Assembly (NCBI GenBank): GCA_006503475.1
Contig: RSEH01000099.1
Location: 1-64,000, forward strand
DNA from: Stentor roeselii
Taxonomy: Eukaryota; Ciliophora; Heterotrichea; Heterotrichida; Stentoridae
Direction of reading: 5' to 3'
DNA length: 64,000 nucleotides
The notes under the pieces are model-generated. The model ran no database searches, was not told where the DNA came from, and worked only from the letters and a program-made list of their open reading frames with translations. The position numbers were made by a program, and so were the translations under genes. Shown piece after piece: positions 21,690 through 30,891 of this stretch (position 1 is the stretch's first letter; each line of letters begins with the position of its first letter).

Positions 21690-21926
21690 ATGAAAGGACC
21701 TGGACTTGCTGAGTTCTTGTTTCAGTCACAAGTTTTAACACTATATCGAAAAATGCTTAAAATTTCATATCGGGTCAAGGATCGAAACGTTAGAATGGAT
21801 ACTGTCACTTTTTTTAAGAAGGAGTTTTCTTTGATTAGTTTGGAGAATAAGACACAGTTTAGCTTTGTTAGGAATTCTGTGAATAATTTGGCGGAAATGC
21901 TTTATAGGTCTGGGGGATTTAAGTAG
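21690..21926 (+). CDS. Small LYR-motif protein (LYRM2-like)
   Basis: The 78-residue protein has the LYR tripeptide in a typical setting (SQVLTLYRKMLKISYRV), a following basic helix with an F (TFFKKEF), and a final helix (FVRNSVNNLAEMLYRSG). LYRM proteins are small three-helix mitochondrial factors that bind acyl-carrier protein and help assemble Fe-S or respiratory-complex subunits; the spacing here most resembles LYRM2. It is packed 12 bp after one gene and 10 bp before the next, so its transcript must have almost no untranslated sequence or overlap its neighbours. It is in the same frame as the upstream gene, with one TAA between. Confidence 0.8.
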   Translation: MKGPGLAEFLFQSQVLTLYRKMLKISYRVKDRNVRMDTVTFFKKEFSLISLENKTQFSFVRNSVNNLAEMLYRSGGFK

Positions 21927-21936
21927 TTTTATAGTA

Positions 21937-23325
21937 ATGGAACTTCATACTTTAAGTGTTGCTGTTTCGGAGTTTTTGGAGAGAGATAAAGTCACGTTTT
22001 ATAAGGTTGAGGTTTATCATTCGACTACGAAAAGTTCTTGGGTGGTTAATCGCAGGTTTAGTGAATTTGACTCGCTTTTTAATTCTCTCAACCATCAATT
22101 CATGCAAATTCCTACCCTGCCAGGAAAAGGTTTTTGGAAAAAATTCTCATCCACCTTCCTGGAAGACCGTAAATCTCATCTAAACGACTTCGTGACAGAG
22201 ATAACATCCCGTCAAGAGCTTCTTCAAACAACCGAGGTTCAAGAGTTCTTCGAGCTCAGAAGAAACATTCAAGGTCTAATCACGAGTCAAGTCGACGAAA
22301 TTTCCCATCAAAAAGTGAATCTAGTCCCATTCGCATTAATATCAATCGACCTAGACTACTGTTTCCTCGCACTAAACCCAAATGCTCTCGACAGGTTAAA
22401 ATTCACTCTAATGGAATCCGAGCAAAGTTCCTTAATTTGCCAAAAAACCTCAGGAGAAATATTATGGTCTTTAAAATTTCCCTTTAAAATAACCTGTGCA
22501 GGGTACAGCAAACAACTGACAATCCTCGGAATAGGTTTTGAAAACGGTGGAATTTCTGCATATCGTGTGAAAAGTGAGTTAGACTACACAGAATACGAGG
22601 AATTTTCTTATATTCTTCCTCATTCCTTAAGTGTGATCGGTTTGGTTTTAGACTACCACACGTCTGACTTTTACACATGTTCAGAAGACAAGAAAATAAA
22701 AAAACTGAACATGCAACATGAAGTGGTCTTGCAACAACAAACGCTTGATTCAGTGCCAAGTGATTTTTTTTCTGACATGTCGACACATCAGTTATTTGTA
22801 GTGAACTCTAAGACTGGAATGACGATTTTTGACTGTAATACTTTGATTCCGGTTTTAGCAATCTCAGCTCATAAGATGTTCAAAGCGTGTACCACTGGAG
22901 AAGGCATTTTATTTATCGGGTATCTCGATGCAGGGGTCAATGTTTATAAAGACTCTGTCTTGGTCACTAACTTGCCCATCACTGGCCGTGTCACATGCGT
23001 CAGGTACTCGTCTGTCCGAAGAGAAGTTTTCATTGGGACTGACTCCGGGTACCTCAGTGTCTGGACTCGAAATGGAAAAATGCTTCGCATTTGGAAAGGC
23101 CATGAAAAAGCTGTTTCTTCTGTTGAAACCATTGGAAATTTAGTAATGACTGGAGGACTTGAAGGCAATATTATCTCATGGAGACTGCCAGTCTTTTGGA
23201 CTGACCCTGAGTTTGAAAGAATTGAGCAGATTGAGTCAGAAATTCAAGCGAAAACTATGAGAGTATTAAAAACGCAGAGAAAAATCAAAGAAGCTGATGA
23301 TTTAAAGGGCTGGGATAAAAGCTAA
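21937..23325 (+). CDS. PX domain plus WD40 beta-propeller protein
   Basis: Residues 1-115 form a PX (phosphoinositide-binding) domain: a strand-rich start, SWVVNRRFSEFDSLF (the conserved R-R-F-x-E/D-F), a proline-containing loop with basic ends (LPGKGFWKKF), ERK-like helix (FLEDRKSHLNDFV) and LLQTTEVQEFFEL. The remainder is a WD40 propeller of about seven blades (GYLSVWTRNGKMLRIWKG; MTGGLEGNIISWRLPV) with a short C-terminal helix. PX domains dock on PI3P-bearing endosomes, so an endosomal scaffold is likely; SNX-type and WDFY-type proteins combine similar pieces, but the PX-first, single-propeller order is unusual. The start ATG lies 10 bp after the LYR gene. Confidence 0.85.
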   Translation: MELHTLSVAVSEFLERDKVTFYKVEVYHSTTKSSWVVNRRFSEFDSLFNSLNHQFMQIPTLPGKGFWKKFSSTFLEDRKSHLNDFVTEITSRQELLQTTEVQEFFELRRNIQGLITSQVDEISHQKVNLVPFALISIDLDYCFLALNPNALDRLKFTLMESEQSSLICQKTSGEILWSLKFPFKITCAGYSKQLTILGIGFENGGISAYRVKSELDYTEYEEFSYILPHSLSVIGLVLDYHTSDFYTCSEDKKIKKLNMQHEVVLQQQTLDSVPSDFFSDMSTHQLFVVNSKTGMTIFDCNTLIPVLAISAHKMFKACTTGEGILFIGYLDAGVNVYKDSVLVTNLPITGRVTCVRYSSVRREVFIGTDSGYLSVWTRNGKMLRIWKGHEKAVSSVETIGNLVMTGGLEGNIISWRLPVFWTDPEFERIEQIESEIQAKTMRVLKTQRKIKEADDLKGWDKS

Positions 23326-23351
23326 TAATAACAAATAAGATCAGAATATAA

Positions 23352-24347
23352 ATGACTGAATATTGCTCTATTTGTGGGATGTATGAAAATAAAAACAACT
23401 TCAAAACTCTCTCTTGTGGATGCACGTTTTGCAAGTACTCTGTTAGCAGCTGGGTCATGTCGCAAATGGATAACTTTTATAAGGATGCCTTTGTTGTGCT
23501 TTGTCCTTTGGGAATTTTAGGACATACTCTTTCTGAGGAAGATATTCAGGCTTGTCTTAAACCTGCTGATTATTCTACTTATGAACTTCTTATGTTGAAG
23601 AGAAATCTGTTGAAAAATAATGAGTTCAGACAGTGTCCGATGCATAAATGTGATTATATTGGATGGATTCCTCATGGGTTTAAGTGTGAGGAAAATTTAA
23701 CTTGTGGAAAATGTAGCGCATCCTGGAGTGACCCAACACTAAGCCCAAGTCTAAGCCAATGGTCAAGAACCTTAAAAACCTTCTGGTCAGGTACAAACGA
23801 TTTCTGGAGTGACCTGTGGAAAGAGCTCTGGGTGAAATTCTGTCCAAAATGCGATTCCCCAATAGAAAAAAACGGAGGTTGTTACCACATGACCTGCCAA
23901 AACTGCCGATTCGAGTTTTGCTGGGACTGTCTTCAGCCTTACCGAAACCACAACATTTCTCTATGCCAGTTCAGCGTAGGTTACACTTGGGGTTTGATCC
24001 TAATAATGATAATCGGGGTGTTAGTGCGAGTTTCTTGGATCAGCGAAGTGTTCAGCAGTATTTTGCTCTTCATTCTCGTGAAATTCTTGACAATTATCCT
24101 TGGAGTCATCGCCGTGTGGATCCCATTAGGAACAGGGTTTCTGATCTATGATTATAAAAGAGGATACACGACAACACCCTGCATTAAGTCGCTTATTTTT
24201 GCAGCGGTTTGTGCTGCGAGTTGCATTATTATCTCGGTTTTTTATTTCCCGCTTTTTTACCTGGAAGTCTTTGAAATCGCTGTTAGCTTTGCGTGTTCTT
24301 TCTGTTGCTGCTTTATTAGTTGTTTCGCGCTGTACAAAAACCACTAA
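23352..24347 (+). CDS. Membrane-anchored RBR ubiquitin ligase (RNF19/RNF144-like)
   Basis: The 331-residue protein opens with RING1 ([21 protein letters not shown]), has an IBR ([17 protein letters not shown]) and a full RING2: [14 protein letters not shown] with the catalytic Cys in GGCYHMTC, then CRFEFCWDC. After about residue 210 there are three to four hydrophobic helices ([17 protein letters not shown] and later), as in RNF19 and RNF144 ligases, which act at the ER or vesicle membrane. All key residues seen are intact, unlike the RBR gene at the window start. Start ATG follows gaatata. It lies 26 bp after the PX-WD40 gene and 12 bp before the PDI-like gene. Confidence 0.88.
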   Translation: MTEYCSICGMYENKNNFKTLSCGCTFCKYSVSSWVMSQMDNFYKDAFVVLCPLGILGHTLSEEDIQACLKPADYSTYELLMLKRNLLKNNEFRQCPMHKCDYIGWIPHGFKCEENLTCGKCSASWSDPTLSPSLSQWSRTLKTFWSGTNDFWSDLWKELWVKFCPKCDSPIEKNGGCYHMTCQNCRFEFCWDCLQPYRNHNISLCQFSVGYTWGLILIMIIGVLVRVSWISEVFSSILLFILVKFLTIILGVIAVWIPLGTGFLIYDYKRGYTTTPCIKSLIFAAVCAASCIIISVFYFPLFYLEVFEIAVSFACSFCCCFISCFALYKNH

Positions 24348-24359
24348 ATAGATGGATAA

Positions 24360-25433
24360 ATGATAATTGTCTTTGGGGTTTTAATTCAGGTGTTTAGTCT
24401 GATGGTGTCTGTGAAGGAACTTGATAAAAACAAGGATTATGCATTGCTTTATACCAAATCGGTGTTGGTTCAGCAGGAGTTTACAAGGGCTGTTCAAGGG
24501 ATTAGGATCAATTGTAGTTTTATTTTATGCTTTGATGATTTGGAGTGTGACTTGAAGACTACCTCAAGTCTTATTGTTTCTCTTGATGGAGAGGTTTATC
24601 CTTATTCCTGGGAATACACATTTAAAGACTTTTCAGAATTCTTTGAAAAAATCAGTAAACCTCCAGTTGTTTTAATAAATTCTACTGAAACCTTCGAATC
24701 ACTATCCAAGAAAAAAGTCTCGTTTTTATTCACATTCTATTCCGAGCAAGACCTAAATCATTTCCTACCAATAGCAGAGAAGTACAAAACATCTCACATT
24801 TACTTCGGTGCCTCTTTAAACAAGACTTTTGATAAGAAAGTCACCTTAAAACAAACCCATCTTCGACTTTTAGGAACCGACGCGATTTTTCGACATCTAA
24901 CAACAGAAAACTTCGAAGATTTCATCGAAAAATTTAAATGTCCTCTTCTTTTAGAGTACTTAGAAGCCGACTGGGTTCATGAGTGCTTGGAAAACAAGGT
25001 GGTCGTCACAAGTGTCATCAACAAAAAAAGAAAGCACATGTGGGACTTGTATGCTGGAAAACTGAAGATCATTGCACAGGAAGCGAATGACTCAAGTTTT
25101 CAAATGATGTACGTCGACAACAGGAAGTACTCGGAATACATGAAGTACTACGAGATCCCTTTTATACCTTTTTTCTTAGTTCATGACTATCGCATCAGCA
25201 GGACTTTTTACTTTGGAGAGTTTAGCTTTAAGAGCCAAAAAAGAGTTTTAAAGCTTTTAAATGATATTAAAGAAAAAAGAATACAACCTGAAGATTTCAC
25301 AATCGACACGATAAACTACACAAAATATTTTAACATCTGGCAACTTGCTCCTCTTTGCTTTTTAGTCTTCGGGATGTTGATGATTATTTACTTTTGTTAC
25401 TCTTCCTCATTTGAAAAAGAAAAAAAGTCTTAG
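24360..25433 (+). CDS. PDI/TMX-like ER membrane protein without CxxC motif
   Basis: The protein (357 residues) has a signal peptide (MIIVFGVLIQVFSLMVSV), a long lumenal part with thioredoxin-fold-like segments and N-glycosylation sites (NCS, NST, NKT, NDS, NYT), and one C-terminal membrane helix (APLCFLVFGMLMIIYFCY) followed by a short lysine-rich cytosolic tail (KEKKS) that could serve as an ER-retention signal. Segments such as LLEYLEADW and FIPFFLVHDYRISRTFYFGEF recall the inactive thioredoxin domains of TMX3-like PDIs. No CxxC is present, so it would be a binding rather than an oxidising member. Assignment is moderate. It converges on the next gene with 16 bp between stops. Confidence 0.55.
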   Translation: MIIVFGVLIQVFSLMVSVKELDKNKDYALLYTKSVLVQQEFTRAVQGIRINCSFILCFDDLECDLKTTSSLIVSLDGEVYPYSWEYTFKDFSEFFEKISKPPVVLINSTETFESLSKKKVSFLFTFYSEQDLNHFLPIAEKYKTSHIYFGASLNKTFDKKVTLKQTHLRLLGTDAIFRHLTTENFEDFIEKFKCPLLLEYLEADWVHECLENKVVVTSVINKKRKHMWDLYAGKLKIIAQEANDSSFQMMYVDNRKYSEYMKYYEIPFIPFFLVHDYRISRTFYFGEFSFKSQKRVLKLLNDIKEKRIQPEDFTIDTINYTKYFNIWQLAPLCFLVFGMLMIIYFCYSSSFEKEKKS

Positions 25434-25449
25434 AAAAGAATTAAATAAC

Positions 25450-27270
25450 TTAAAAACCTGCCAGTTGTTTTTTATGCAGAAGTCTTTTATACTGCCTCCA
25501 AACAGGTATTTTCCCCTTAATAACCCCAGCGTAAATCACAGCTTCCCTTAAAGCAAACATGAAAAGTCCAGTTAAAGGACAGAGCGTTGTGAAATACTGA
25601 GGAGTAATAATCCCTTCTTTATCCTTCACCATTTTCTCAAGTTGATCCACATTTTCATCAGAAAAATCATACAAAGCCATGAAATCAACAACAACCTTAT
25701 CAACCGTTTTCCCATTCACCTCCTTATTCCGTGCATTACTCAGAAACTCTCGACATTCCTTCCAAGCCTCCTGATCATCTTCATTCAAATCCCTTCCAGC
25801 AAGTTTAAAAAAGACTCTAAAACTCCAAATAACCTCAACACTCGGAAACTCATTAAAATAAAACTTCGTCTCATCCATAGTAGTCAAAAGACTCAAGGCG
25901 CTTTTAGCGCCCACTGACAATTCAAACCTTTTCTCTGTAAAAAGCTCAGCTTCTGAGTAGTTGCTTCGAAGAAGACTCAGTTGCAGGTCCACCTCGTCAG
26001 TGGCCATCGATGCAGGAATCGCAGACCTCGAGAAGCTTTCCGGGTTGATCATCATTTGAGACCCGGACCTGTTAAAAAAAGATGAACGAATCGAGTCTTC
26101 ATTTGCGTTGGTTAAAGTCACTGCTACGCTTGATCGCTTTTGAAAACGTTGATGAATTGGCGAAGTTGTTGAAGGCGAATTTAAAGGTTTTGACTCGGGG
26201 TTGATAATGGCTTCTGATGATTCTGGCTTTTCTGGAGTTATTTGATTTGAGTCGGGTTTTGTTATGGGTAAAATGGAATCTGAAGGTCTTGTTGGAGAAT
26301 CAGGTCTTGATAGGGGTTTTGGCTTGTCTGGAACAGGGTCTGAAAGGGAAGTGTTTAGAAGGTCTGGAGTTGGTTTTGGAAGTTGGATCTGGTCTTCAGA
26401 TACTTTTCGGGGACGGACTTCGGGCTTTTCTTGGATTGGACAACATGAGGAACTTTGAGGTCTTGATGATGATGGCGGAGACTTTGGAAGAGATGAGGGC
26501 TTTGAGATTGAAGTTGGAGCTTGCAGACCTTTTGGACGGGGTAAACCGATTTTTGACTTTGGAGCGTCTTTTAGCTTTTCTTCTGGAACTTCTTGTGGCT
26601 TTTTTAGGTCTTCTGAGGGTTTTTGTTTTAGATCTTCTTGCTTTTTCTTTGTGTCTTCTTCGATTTTCTTTTTGTTTTTTTCTTCTTCGAGATGTCTTTT
26701 TTCTTCTTCAAGTTTATGTTTTTTTTCAATTTCTTCTTGTTTTTTTCTTTCTTTTATTTCTTCCAACTTGCTTTTTTTTTCACTTTCTTCATTTTTCTTT
26801 TTAATCTCTTCTTTTTTTTTAATCTCTTCTTTTTTCCTGATCTCTTCTTTTTTCTTATTTTCTTCTTCTTTCTTCTTATTTTCTTCTTCTTTTTTCTTTT
26901 TCGCGTCTTCAAGTCGTTTTTTCTTAACTTCCTCCATTTTGCTGACTTTTTCCTCTTGTCTGCTCGGAGGGTCGCGATGCGAGGAGTCTTGTGAAAGGAG
27001 ATCTTTTGAGTCTTTGCCATGAGCATCAGAATTCAAGTGAAGATTCAACCCTTTTGAAGCTGGGACTCTTTGAACTTGAGTGTTTGGATGATCTTCTAAG
27101 ATAGGATTAAGAGATGATATCCTTTGTTTCGCTACTTGAGAAAGAAGATTCAGTTTTTCCACTGTGGACTGAAGGATTGTTTGATTGTTTTCAATGTTGA
27201 ACTGCAAAAAGTCGAGTCTTTTCCCAATCACTTCATCGATTTCTTTTGTGATCTCATCCCAGTCGTCCAT
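25450..27270 (-). CDS. K/E-rich coiled-coil protein with a dynein-stalk-like C-terminal domain
   Basis: The 606-residue protein has a short helical N terminus (WDEITKEIDEVIGKRLDF), a long single-alpha-helix type stretch of KKKEEE repeats (about 115-225), a proline/serine-rich linker, and a C-terminal domain from about residue 455. That domain follows the pattern of the base of the dynein heavy-chain microtubule-binding stalk: AKSALSLL, FPSVEVIWSFRVFFKLAG, EAWKECREFLS, FMALYDFSDENVDQLEKM, ITPQYFTTLCPLTGLFMF, then AVIYAGVIKGKIPVWRQ. In dyneins the corresponding run is (G)PP..V..V, W..A...L, F.P..V..(K)S.A..GL..WV, Y..V. No AAA motor is present. A microtubule- or cilium-related role is inferred. 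Antisense frames over the K/E region are shadows. Confidence 0.7.
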   Translation of the reverse strand: MDDWDEITKEIDEVIGKRLDFLQFNIENNQTILQSTVEKLNLLSQVAKQRISSLNPILEDHPNTQVQRVPASKGLNLHLNSDAHGKDSKDLLSQDSSHRDPPSRQEEKVSKMEEVKKKRLEDAKKKKEEENKKKEEENKKKEEIRKKEEIKKKEEIKKKNEESEKKSKLEEIKERKKQEEIEKKHKLEEEKRHLEEEKNKKKIEEDTKKKQEDLKQKPSEDLKKPQEVPEEKLKDAPKSKIGLPRPKGLQAPTSISKPSSLPKSPPSSSRPQSSSCCPIQEKPEVRPRKVSEDQIQLPKPTPDLLNTSLSDPVPDKPKPLSRPDSPTRPSDSILPITKPDSNQITPEKPESSEAIINPESKPLNSPSTTSPIHQRFQKRSSVAVTLTNANEDSIRSSFFNRSGSQMMINPESFSRSAIPASMATDEVDLQLSLLRSNYSEAELFTEKRFELSVGAKSALSLLTTMDETKFYFNEFPSVEVIWSFRVFFKLAGRDLNEDDQEAWKECREFLSNARNKEVNGKTVDKVVVDFMALYDFSDENVDQLEKMVKDKEGIITPQYFTTLCPLTGLFMFALREAVIYAGVIKGKIPVWRQYKRLLHKKQLAGF

Positions 27271-27302
27271 ATTTTAAAAGAATTTCATTTTCAGGAATAT
27301 AA

Positions 27303-29054
27303 ATGGAGACCTTTAGTGATGAGGTGAATTACAAACTGATAGAAAAATCTTGTAGAAGATATCCTGAAACTTGTGCGGCGTTGGAAATATTGTTTTCTAT
27401 TGGAGGTCTAGTGAAAAATATTGAAAAAAATAGAAATTCGATCTTCTCGAGTAATTTTTCTTCTTGCTTTTGTGATCAATTACAACATATCACAAAGGAC
27501 TATTTTCAGTCTTCAGAGTTTGATGTGGAAACAATCAACAACATATTTAATGAAAAGCTTCGTGATAAACCTGCCGAAAACTCAAAAAGTCAGGAAATTT
27601 TCGACTTTATTTTAAAATCTATTCACTGCTGTTCATGTGAACCACTCAGAAATCCTAAAGATGAATTTTTTTCAGGATTTTTTCATAAAGCCTGTGAATG
27701 CCCTGCACACTCCGTATGCGGATTAGATGTCAAAGAAAGTTCGAAGTGTGAATGTGGAAAGGAAACTAGTTATATCTGGGACTCTTGCAACTTTTTCATT
27801 AATTTCAACTTTTACAGCTTTTTACAGCAGGTAAAAAAATCAGGAATCATGAAAGACCCTCGCCTTTCAGAGTCTAATATTTTTAAGATTGACTCATCAA
27901 CAAGATTTAATTTCTCAGAAACCATGATCAACTACCTAAGAGCTGTTATTCAAAAAGCAGGAGAAAAATCCTGTTCTGATACTTCCTGCATGCTAAGATC
28001 GTCAAAGGTTTCATTTTCTTTACATAAAAGTCCTGAAATTCTTTTTATTGCTTTTAAAAATTTACAGGATTTTGATTGGTTTAATTGTTTTGTAGGAATT
28101 TCTTCAGTGAATCATCGGTTTGACATAGATGAGCTTTTTGAAGATAGTTTAGGAAATTATGAATTATTTGGAATTATCTTTGAAACAACAAAAGAAAATA
28201 TTATTTATGTTCATAGGTCTGGCCAAAAATGGATGATTGGAGGAAAAGGAAAGAGTTGGAATGAAATATTTCAACATGCTGTTATAAATCATTTAAAGAT
28301 TTCTTTGGTTATATATAAAAAAACAACAGCTTCTTCAAGATTTTTGAAAAGTGTTTCTAAACCAGAGATTAAAAAAGAAAAGATTCAACTTTTTAATCAT
28401 TCTTCTAATGTAAACTCTTTAAGAAAACCTGAAATTCAGGGGCATTTGGCAAGAATTGGATATTCTGAAGGAAAATTTGAAGATTTCGAATCTTTTTCAC
28501 CGATAAAAATTGGAAAAAAATCTTCATGTGACTTGAGAGAACTTTCAGAAGATTCTGAAAAAAGTAACAATGAAAACAACAGGATGAAGAAAAGTAAAAA
28601 ATCAGAAGATTTGAATAATTTTCAAAATTTTAATTCAAAGAAAAATGATTACAACCCTTTTTTGAGGAAAAAAAGAGAAAAAGATGAAGAAGAAAAAAGT
28701 CAAAATCCTCATGACTTGGAAAGTTTAGAGAAAAATCCTACAAAAAAAGAAGAAGATAACAAAAAGCAATGGATTTGTCAGTGCTCGACTAAAAACTCTG
28801 AAAATTTTGATGTTTGCATCAACTGCAAAAAAATTAAGCCTGGATTGAATGGCTGGGCTTGCAAATTTTGCACTTTTAGGAATGATATGAGAGAGAATAG
28901 ATGCGAGTCTTGTTTTAAATTCAAGAATCAGTCAACAAGTTATTATTTTGAAGAAAAGCGTGAAAATTGGATTTGCTTATTATGCTTGTCTTGGAATAAC
29001 CCTGAAAGAAATTTATGCAGCAAATGTAATGAAGAGAGACAGGATGATGATTAA
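27303..29054 (+). CDS. Inactive USP-like protein with RanBP2-type zinc fingers
   Basis: The 583-residue protein resembles the inactive USP53/54 family and its plant relatives: HKACECPAHSVCGLDV then KCECGKETSYIWDS corresponds to their C..CIVHTLFG plus C.CG segment, and the blot-like end NIIYVHRSGQKWMIGG matches their HYHCF..W...DD region. The catalytic Cys and His boxes of active USPs are not seen. The middle is lysine/serine-rich. The C terminus carries three RanBP2-type zinc fingers (WICQCSTKNSENFDVCINC, WACKFCTFRNDMRENRCESC, WICLLCLSWNNPERNLCSKC), which in other proteins bind ubiquitin or RNA. It starts 32 bp from the divergent K/E-rich gene. Inactivity is inferred from missing motifs. Confidence 0.7.
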   Translation: METFSDEVNYKLIEKSCRRYPETCAALEILFSIGGLVKNIEKNRNSIFSSNFSSCFCDQLQHITKDYFQSSEFDVETINNIFNEKLRDKPAENSKSQEIFDFILKSIHCCSCEPLRNPKDEFFSGFFHKACECPAHSVCGLDVKESSKCECGKETSYIWDSCNFFINFNFYSFLQQVKKSGIMKDPRLSESNIFKIDSSTRFNFSETMINYLRAVIQKAGEKSCSDTSCMLRSSKVSFSLHKSPEILFIAFKNLQDFDWFNCFVGISSVNHRFDIDELFEDSLGNYELFGIIFETTKENIIYVHRSGQKWMIGGKGKSWNEIFQHAVINHLKISLVIYKKTTASSRFLKSVSKPEIKKEKIQLFNHSSNVNSLRKPEIQGHLARIGYSEGKFEDFESFSPIKIGKKSSCDLRELSEDSEKSNNENNRMKKSKKSEDLNNFQNFNSKKNDYNPFLRKKREKDEEEKSQNPHDLESLEKNPTKKEEDNKKQWICQCSTKNSENFDVCINCKKIKPGLNGWACKFCTFRNDMRENRCESCFKFKNQSTSYYFEEKRENWICLLCLSWNNPERNLCSKCNEERQDDD

Positions 29055-29215
29055 GAATAAATGATGATAAGTAAATTAGGTGTTAGCAGTCGATAAATGT
29101 TTAATCATCATCATCTTAAATCTTTTTGTTATGTTTTGATTAGTTTAAGATTATAGATAATAAAAATAGGATCGAAAAACAAGAGATTAGAAAAATCCTT
29201 ATCTAGAGACCTTAA

Positions 29216-29383
29216 TTATTCCAGGTCAAAGTAGAGATCATCTGATCCAAACTCCTCAATATTCACCTGAACAAAATTCGGTATTTCTTCAGCAACTGTT
29301 GCATATTCCAAATCAGACCTTCCTACTAAATTACGAGCATGAATATTTCCAACAATCTGCCTTCTTGCTAAATTCGAGCCCAT
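29216..29383 (-). CDS. Small 55-residue protein starting MGSN, possible N-myristoylated peptide
   Basis: An ATG at 29383, preceded by gataatat, opens a 55-codon frame ending TAA at 29216. The product begins MGSNLARRQIVGN, is basic at the N terminus and acidic at the C terminus (EEFGSDDLYFDLE). Gly2 followed by Ser-Asn and basic residues fits an N-myristoylation signal. The frame has ordinary codon use and no low-complexity bias, and it fills most of the gap between two larger genes. No homologue is recognised. Confidence 0.55.
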   Translation of the reverse strand: MGSNLARRQIVGNIHARNLVGRSDLEYATVAEEIPNFVQVNIEEFGSDDLYFDLE

Positions 29384-29499
29384 ATATTATCAAGATCTCA
29401 ATTGAAAAAGTTTCTTCATTTTAATTTTCTACAAATTTTCAAACAAAAAAAATAATCTTCCTTTAAAACCCGAATCTAAACCCATCTAAAAATTCACTT

Positions 29500-30891
29500 C
29501 TAATTATTCCCAGCACTCATATTGAAATTTTTATTGACACTGCCAACAGGAGACTCTCCCCTACTTCTCTTCAAATGTTTATAAAGTAGACTAGCATGAC
29601 TATTTTCATTTTTAAGTTCATTCCTGAGTTCCTCTTCAGTATACCCAAGTCGTTTCTAAATAAAAAATACGAGACTAAAAACAATTTCTGCATCAAGAGG
29701 ATCTCCAGTACTACAAGACCTAGGAAGTGGTTCAGCCGGGCTTTCAACTTGCCTAACAAAATCAGTAGAAACAATCCAATTATCTTTAAGTATCTCATGA
29801 ACCGAGGGTCTTTTTCGAGGATCGACCCTCATAATGCGATTGATAAGTCCACGTGCGCCTTGAGAGACATGAGAAGGAATCGCGAATTGTCCATACTGTA
29901 TTTTTTTATAAAGTTCTTTATCAGTCTGAGCCTTGAACGGGTAGCACCCACAGAGCAAGACGTACAAAAGCACGCCCAAAGCCCAAACATCAGCAGGAGG
30001 ACCTGAGTACTCAACACGGGCAACGATTTCAGGCGACATGTAACTTGGAGTCCCACAAAACATCTTCACCTTCTTTTCATGTGCGAAGCAGGTGGAAAAG
30101 CCGAAGTCGATGATTTTTATGTTGTTTGAATCGTCTAAAAGAATGTTTTCTAGTTTTATGTCTCGATGAGTTACTAACTTGTGGTGACAGTACTCGATTC
30201 CCAGAAGGACTTGCTTGAATAAACGACGAGCTTCTGGCTCTTCGAGTCTACGGCTTGGACGACGCTTTAGGTAACTGTGAAGGGAACAACCACCGATGTG
30301 CTCGAGGACTAAGTGGAGCTGCTTTGATGTGTCGATTATTTCGAAGAGTTTCACGATGTTTGTGTGACGTAATTGCGTTAGGATCTCGATTTCTCGTTGA
30401 ACGCTTCGTTTTCGGTGAGGGTCGAGAAGTTTGGTTTTTTCGTAGGTTTTTATCGCGAATTTTGTGTTTGAGGTCTTTTTTACACCTGTTCTGACTATTG
30501 CGTAGGCACCCTGACCAATCTGAACTCCTAAAATATAATCATCAATACTCCCAGATGCATGATACTCATTATCCCTAGCCAAAGGAGACTCTTTCCTACC
30601 AGAAACCGGAGTTCTAGGTGGTAATTTCGCTTTGACTTCCTCAGTTCCACAAAATCCAGGCAAAGAAGGTTTTTTGAAAATGGGAGGTTTAGTTAAAGGA
30701 ACCTGTAATTTTTGTTCTTCTTCCTTCGGCAAGCTGTTAGACCTCGGTTTGAGTACTTTGATAATATCATGTTGCGGTGGTTGGTTCACATGGTTCGAGT
30801 TGAGTTTTTTAAGCAAGTCAATCACAGCATTTTTCGAAGAACTTGCAGGGCGAGGTTTATCCGAAGCGTCTTTGAACCCTTTGTAAATCAT
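29500..30891 (-). CDS. CAMK/SNF1-like serine/threonine protein kinase
   Basis: Exons 29671-30891 and 29500-29655, joined across a 15-nt intron, encode 458 residues. The N terminus is basic and proline-rich. The kinase domain (about 117-372) has every key motif: GQGAYAIVRTG glycine loop, FAIKTYEK lysine, HRDIKLENILLD catalytic loop, DFGFS, and the activation segment FCGTPSYMSPEI, followed by PADVWALGVLLYVLL. These features place it in the CAMKL (SNF1/MARK-like) group. The second exon adds LGYTEEELRNELKNENSHAS, which could be a short UBA/AID-like helix, and a serine-rich tail. Start ATG follows gttataa. Substrates are unknown. Confidence 0.9.
29656..29670 (-). other. 15-nt intron (kinase gene)
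   Basis: Coding strand GTATTTTTTATTTAG; phase 0, ends in an in-frame TAG that would otherwise truncate the kinase by 51 residues. Confidence 0.9.

Noticed and set aside
26217-27022. Long + strand ORFs across the K/E-rich helix gene
   Set aside because: They are Phe/Leu/Ser-rich antisense shadows of Lys/Glu codons.
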